From an uncultured Altererythrobacter sp. (lineage in GTDB: Bacteria > Pseudomonadota > Alphaproteobacteria > Sphingomonadales > Sphingomonadaceae), in assembly GCA_947492235.1 (NCBI GenBank), contig CANLLZ010000002.1, forward strand, positions 868,001 through 932,000: a DNA stretch of 64,000 nt, read 5' to 3'. Positions within the stretch are counted from its first letter, which is position 1; the number at the start of each line of letters is the position of its first letter. Below the pieces are notes generated by a model. That model saw only the letters and a program-made list of their open reading frames with translations. It made no database searches and had not been told where the DNA came from. Made by a program: the position numbers and the translations under genes. Below, in pieces: positions 60,539 through 64,000 of this stretch.

Positions 60539-62713
60539 ATGACCCAGCCCCGCCACCTGCTGACAAGCGCCCCGATTGCTCTGGCAGCATCCCTCATGAC
60601 CACCACCCTTTTGACGACCCCCGCGCTCGCGCAAGGAGACCCCGTACAAGTGACTGACACGACTTCAGCGACCCCGCCGGTGGCGGAAAAGCGCGACCAT
60701 TCTTTCACCCACCACGGCATCACGATTTCCGATCCGTATCACTGGCTGAAGGACCAGTCCTATCCGACCATCGATGACGAGGACGTGCTCGATTATCTGA
60801 AGGAAGAGAACGCCTATTTCGAAGCGCAGATGGCCCCGCGCCAAGAGCTGGTCGACACGATCTTCGAAGAGCTGAAGGGCCGCGTGAAGAAAGACGACAG
60901 CACGGTCCCGCAAAAGGATGGTGATTGGCTGTACTGGTCGGAAGTTGAGGACGGGAAGGAATACCGCATCCATTACCGCCGCCCCGTTGCCGGCGGGGAC
61001 AAGGAATTGCTGCTGGACGAGAACGAACTCGCCGAGGGCAAGGAATATTTCCGGCTGGGTGCCGCCTCGGTCAGCGATAGCGGCAAGTATCTCGCCTATT
61101 CCTACGATGATGACGGGTCGGAACGGTTCACCGCGCGCATCCGCGACATTGCGACGGGCGAGGTACTGGACGATGTGATCCCCGAAACACTTTCCGGCCT
61201 GACCTGGCTCGCAAACGACACGATGCTCGCTTACGGCAAGGCGAACGAGAACTGGCGGGTCGACAATGTCCGCCTCCATCGCATCGGCACCGATGTGTCC
61301 GAAGATGTCGAGATATTCCGCGAGCAGGACGAAGGCTTCCGTGTCGGCGCGGGGCTGACGGCGCAGGAAGACTGGCTGGTCATCGCCACCGGCGACAATG
61401 AGACGAGCGAAGTGCGGCTGGTCCGCGCCGACGATCCGACAGGCGAGCAGATCCTCGTGAAGGCGCGCGAGAAGGGCGTCGAATATTCGGTCGATGTGCG
61501 CGAGGATACAGTGTTCGTCCACACCAATGACGACCACGTCAATTTCCGCCTCGCTACCGCGCCGCTTTCCGCTCCGGGCGAGTGGACCACGCTCATAGAT
61601 GGCTCGGACGAATTTTATCTGACGGGCTTCGAACTCTACAAGGGTTTTTACGTCACCGAGGGACGGCTGGACGGGCTCGACCAGATCCAGCTGCGCGATT
61701 ACGCCGACGCATCGAAGATCACGCCCATCGCATTCCCCGAAGCCAGCTATTCCACCGGCCTCAGCAACAATCCGGAATACGACGTCAGCAAGCTGCGGCT
61801 GGCCTATGAAAGCATGGTCACACCCGACAGCGTCTATGATTACGACGTAGCGAGCGGGGAGCTCGAACTGCTCAAGAGCCAAGAAATCCCCAGCGGCTAC
61901 ACGCAATCCGATTATGTGACAGAGCGCCTGATGGTGACCGCGCGCGACGGGACGCAGGTGCCGGTCAGCGTGGTCAGCCACAAGGATACGCCGATGGGCG
62001 CGCCGCTGCATCTCTATGCTTACGGCGCGTATGGCTATGCCGTGCCGCCCGGCTTCTCTTCCAGCCGCCTCAGCCTGCTCGACCGGGGCATGCGCTATGC
62101 CATCGCGCATATTCGCGGCGGCGATGATCTGGGCCGCAACTGGTACCTGCAGGGCAAGCTGAATGAGCGGACCAATACCTTCAACGACTTCGTCGATGTG
62201 GCGAAGGGTCTGATCGACAAGGGCTACACGCAAAAGGGCAAGGTCAGCGCGAGCGGCGGGAGTGCCGGCGGTGAGCTGATGGGCGTGGTGGTCAACACCG
62301 ATCCCGATATCTGGGGTGCAGTCGCGGCGCATGTGCCGTTCGTCGATGTGCTCAACACGATGCTGGATGCGGAACTGCCGCTGACGCCGGGCGAATGGCC
62401 CGAATGGGGCAATCCGATCGAGAGCAAGCAGGCGTTTGCTTATATCCTGAGCTACAGCCCCTACGACCAAGTCGTGGCGCAGGATTACCCGCCGCTGCTG
62501 ATTACTGCGGGCCTCAACGATCCGCGCGTGACCTATTGGGAACCGGCCAAATGGACCGCCAAGCTGCGCGATGTGAAGACGGACGATAATGTTCTGCTGC
62601 TGAAAACCAATATGGGCGCAGGGCATGGCGGCAAGTCGGGACGCTTCACGCGGCTGTATGAAACGGCTGAGGAGTTTGCGTTCCTGCTGTGGCAGCTTGG
62701 TCTGGAGGAGTGA
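60539..62713 (+). CDS. S9A prolyl oligopeptidase family / oligopeptidase B-like serine peptidase
   Basis: About 724 residues. A signal peptide (IALAASLMTTTLLTTPALA) is followed by a beta-propeller region, then the catalytic alpha/beta-hydrolase with nucleophile Ser in SASGGSAGGELMG, the Asp in GLNDPRVTYWEPAKW and the His in NMGAGHGGKSG. The FDPYHWLKDQ-like start (ISDPYHWLKD) is typical of the S9A family. It should cut short peptides in the periplasm. ATG 60539 begins the signal peptide; ATG 60527 is an alternative. It is coupled downstream to a thioesterase (4-nt GTGA overlap). Confidence 0.92.
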   Translation: MTQPRHLLTSAPIALAASLMTTTLLTTPALAQGDPVQVTDTTSATPPVAEKRDHSFTHHGITISDPYHWLKDQSYPTIDDEDVLDYLKEENAYFEAQMAPRQELVDTIFEELKGRVKKDDSTVPQKDGDWLYWSEVEDGKEYRIHYRRPVAGGDKELLLDENELAEGKEYFRLGAASVSDSGKYLAYSYDDDGSERFTARIRDIATGEVLDDVIPETLSGLTWLANDTMLAYGKANENWRVDNVRLHRIGTDVSEDVEIFREQDEGFRVGAGLTAQEDWLVIATGDNETSEVRLVRADDPTGEQILVKAREKGVEYSVDVREDTVFVHTNDDHVNFRLATAPLSAPGEWTTLIDGSDEFYLTGFELYKGFYVTEGRLDGLDQIQLRDYADASKITPIAFPEASYSTGLSNNPEYDVSKLRLAYESMVTPDSVYDYDVASGELELLKSQEIPSGYTQSDYVTERLMVTARDGTQVPVSVVSHKDTPMGAPLHLYAYGAYGYAVPPGFSSSRLSLLDRGMRYAIAHIRGGDDLGRNWYLQGKLNERTNTFNDFVDVAKGLIDKGYTQKGKVSASGGSAGGELMGVVVNTDPDIWGAVAAHVPFVDVLNTMLDAELPLTPGEWPEWGNPIESKQAFAYILSYSPYDQVVAQDYPPLLITAGLNDPRVTYWEPAKWTAKLRDVKTDDNVLLLKTNMGAGHGGKSGRFTRLYETAEEFAFLLWQLGLEE

Positions 62714-63114
62714 GCCCCCGTTTCACGAAAACCTTCACCGCCGGGCCCAAGCACATAGATGTGATGGGCCATGTCAACAATGCGGTGTGGGTCCAGTGGA
62801 TACAGGACATGGCGACCGCGCATTGGGACGCGGTGGCGCGGGCCGAGGACCGGGCGCGCTTCGTCTGGCTCGTGGTGCGGCACGAGATCGATTATCGCGG
62901 CAATATTGCTGAGGGTGAGAGCGCTGTGGGCGAGACGTTCATTCCGGGTGAGCCAACGGGCGCGAAGTTCGACCGCCGCGTCGACTTCCGCAATGATGCG
63001 GGCAAGGTGATCGTCAGCGCCAATACGACTTGGGCCATGCTTGACGCTGAAACCCTACGCCCGCAACGCGTCCGGGCGGAGATCGCCGCGCCGTTTTTTG
63101 AGGATACCGAATGA
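62710..63114 (+). CDS. Hot-dog fold acyl-CoA thioesterase (4HBT family)
   Basis: 134 residues. Hot-dog motif: KTFTAGPKHIDVMGHVNNAV (the IDxMGHVNNA signature with catalytic Asp), then VWVQWIQDMATAHWD and the EIDYRGNIAEGESAVGETF strands. It hydrolyses acyl-CoA thioesters, substrate unknown. The start is GTG 62710, overlapping the peptidase stop by 4 nt (GTGA), so translation is coupled. It in turn overlaps the OYE gene by 4 nt (ATGA). Family members in degradation operons often release free acids or act on 4-hydroxybenzoyl-like substrates. Confidence 0.88.
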   Translation: MSPRFTKTFTAGPKHIDVMGHVNNAVWVQWIQDMATAHWDAVARAEDRARFVWLVVRHEIDYRGNIAEGESAVGETFIPGEPTGAKFDRRVDFRNDAGKVIVSANTTWAMLDAETLRPQRVRAEIAAPFFEDTE

Positions 63115-64000
63115 CGACTGAAGCAACTGGCAACCCGCTGTTCCAGCCGCTCACGCTGCCCAATGGCAGCACCATTCCCAACCGCATCTGCAAGGCGGCG
63201 ATGGAGGAAAATCTGGCCGAGCAGCCGGGGCAATATCCGGGCGAGCGGCTGTTTACCCTCTACGAGCGTTGGGCGCGCGGCGGCACCGGGCTGATCCTGT
63301 CGGGCAATGTGATGGTTGATCCTTCTGCGCTGACCGGGCCCGGCGGCGTTGTTCTGGAAAAAGGCACCGATCTCACCCCCTTCATCAACTGGGCGCGGAT
63401 CGGCAAATCGGGCGGCGGGCAGTTCTGGCTGCAGATCAGCCATCCCGGCCGCCAGTTGTACAAATCGCTGGGCGAAACCGCCGTCAGCCCGTCCGATGTC
63501 TCGCTCGATCTGGGCAAGTTCTCCTCGCTCTTCGCAGAGGTCCGCCCGCTGGAAGTCAGCGAGATCGAGCGGATTATCGAGCGATTTGCCGATACGGCGG
63601 AGGAGGCCGAGAAGGCCGGTTTTGACGGCGTGCAGATCCACGGGGCGCATGGCTATCTGGTCAGCCAGTTTCTCTCCCCTCTGGCCAATCAGCGGACCGA
63701 TGAATGGGGCGGATCATTGGAAAGCCGTGCGCGGTTCCTGCTCAGGATTGTTGATGCGGTGCGCGCGCGGGTCAGTCCTACTTTCGGAGTGGGTATCAAA
63801 CTCAACAGCGCCGATTTCCAGCGCGGCGGCTTCGCGTTTGAAGACGCGCGGCAGGTGGTCGAATGGCTGGAAGGTAAGGGCTTGGATTTCGTCGAACTGT
63901 CGGGCGGCAATTACGAAAGCCCGGCAATGCAGGGCAACCCGCAAGAGGAAGGCGCGCCGCAAACCTCCACGCAGGCGCGCGAGGCCTTCTTCGTCGATTT
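63111..64000 (+). CDS. NADH:flavin oxidoreductase / Old Yellow Enzyme family (partial)
   Basis: About 296 residues are visible; the C-terminus lies outside the window. TIM-barrel FMN enzyme: PNRICKAAMEENLAEQ, WARGGTGLILSGNVMVDP, GQFWLQISHPGRQL, the substrate-binding FDGVQIHGAHGYLVSQFLSP and QRTDEWGGSLESRARF (ligand His-x-x-His region). It reduces activated C=C bonds with NAD(P)H. The start overlaps the thioesterase stop by 4 nt. Full length would be about 370-420 residues for the short OYE class; a long 2,4-dienoyl-CoA reductase fusion cannot be excluded. Confidence 0.9.
   Translation, partial: MTTEATGNPLFQPLTLPNGSTIPNRICKAAMEENLAEQPGQYPGERLFTLYERWARGGTGLILSGNVMVDPSALTGPGGVVLEKGTDLTPFINWARIGKSGGGQFWLQISHPGRQLYKSLGETAVSPSDVSLDLGKFSSLFAEVRPLEVSEIERIIERFADTAEEAEKAGFDGVQIHGAHGYLVSQFLSPLANQRTDEWGGSLESRARFLLRIVDAVRARVSPTFGVGIKLNSADFQRGGFAFEDARQVVEWLEGKGLDFVELSGGNYESPAMQGNPQEEGAPQTSTQAREAFFVD

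Noticed and set aside
60665-62626. A 653-codon open frame on the minus strand
   Set aside because: Antisense shadow of the S9 peptidase, which has all catalytic motifs.
1-64000. Search for CRISPR arrays, tRNAs, insertion sequences, integrases, toxin-antitoxin or phage genes
   Set aside because: No regularly spaced repeats, tRNA-like cloverleafs or characteristic proteins were seen by reading; a tRNA or repeat-finding program could still reveal something missed.

Overview
The window is gene-dense, GC-rich chromosomal DNA from an alphaproteobacterium, most likely a member of the Sphingomonadales (Erythrobacteraceae-like: Erythrobacter, Altererythrobacter and relatives). The inference rests on gene content: a glycosyltransferase and an O-ligase of the exosortase-A associated type, a stand-alone short RNase D next to lptC-lptA, an OprB-like porin, M13 and S9 peptidases with signal peptides, intracellular PHA depolymerase, and short inverted repeats of the 'GTCATCCC..GCGAA..GGGA' type. 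No tRNA, rRNA, CRISPR array, insertion sequence, integrase or prophage gene was seen. It reads as core or shell chromosome rather than an island.

Layout. 1-4020: surface-polysaccharide genes (partial GT2, ABC exporter, divergent GT2-methyltransferase fusion). 4035-7220: rnd-lptC-lptA operon, ung, and a DksA/TraR-like zinc-finger gene behind a structured leader. 7195-9618: YeeE/YedE transporter and OprB-like porin. 9712-15871: glutamate synthase (gltB, gltD). 16115-21347: a large unknown acidic membrane protein behind an exosortase-A associated glycosyltransferase, with a divergent small membrane protein and O-ligase. 21404-25583: MaoC hydratase, thiolase, esterase, lipoprotein, DUF4126 protein. 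25587-32671: PHA depolymerase, ABC exporter, M13 metallopeptidase, UppP, small YmgE-like membrane protein. 32763-34906: acidic lipoprotein, phenylalanine hydroxylase, PPK2. 34907-39656: tightly coupled acyl-CoA degradation operon (lipoprotein, ACAD, CaiB/BaiF, thiolase, MaoC-like hydratase). 39674-43116: acidic lipoprotein, RecQ, beta-helix protein. 43126-46062: xth-ribA-GNAT-GNAT operon. 46212-51886: alkaline phosphatase, lolA, rpmG, then pabBC-rluA-like-arfB. 51934-57469: HerA-like ATPase, GST-like protein, and an EF-hand/response-regulator/histidine-kinase operon. 57686-64000: cupin, VOC, aminopeptidase P, oligopeptidase B-like, thioesterase, and an OYE-family oxidoreductase that runs off the end.

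Many genes are translationally coupled by 4-bp ATGA/GTGA overlaps or 1-nt gaps, which helped fix starts and operons. Items most worth a second look: the unknown acidic membrane protein co-directional with the exosortase-type glycosyltransferase; the EF-hand protein in front of a two-component system; a DUF4126 gene with no ATG/GTG/TTG start (apparent ATC start); a terminator/anti-terminator-like leader ahead of the DksA-like gene; a structured, strongly terminated stretch 3' of lolA that could be a small RNA; and a set of small acidic Ala/Glu-rich lipoproteins. No obviously new defence or mobile system was found. The novelty candidates are modest and mostly uncharacterised proteins and RNA elements. 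All assignments come from reading motifs and context; no database search was run.
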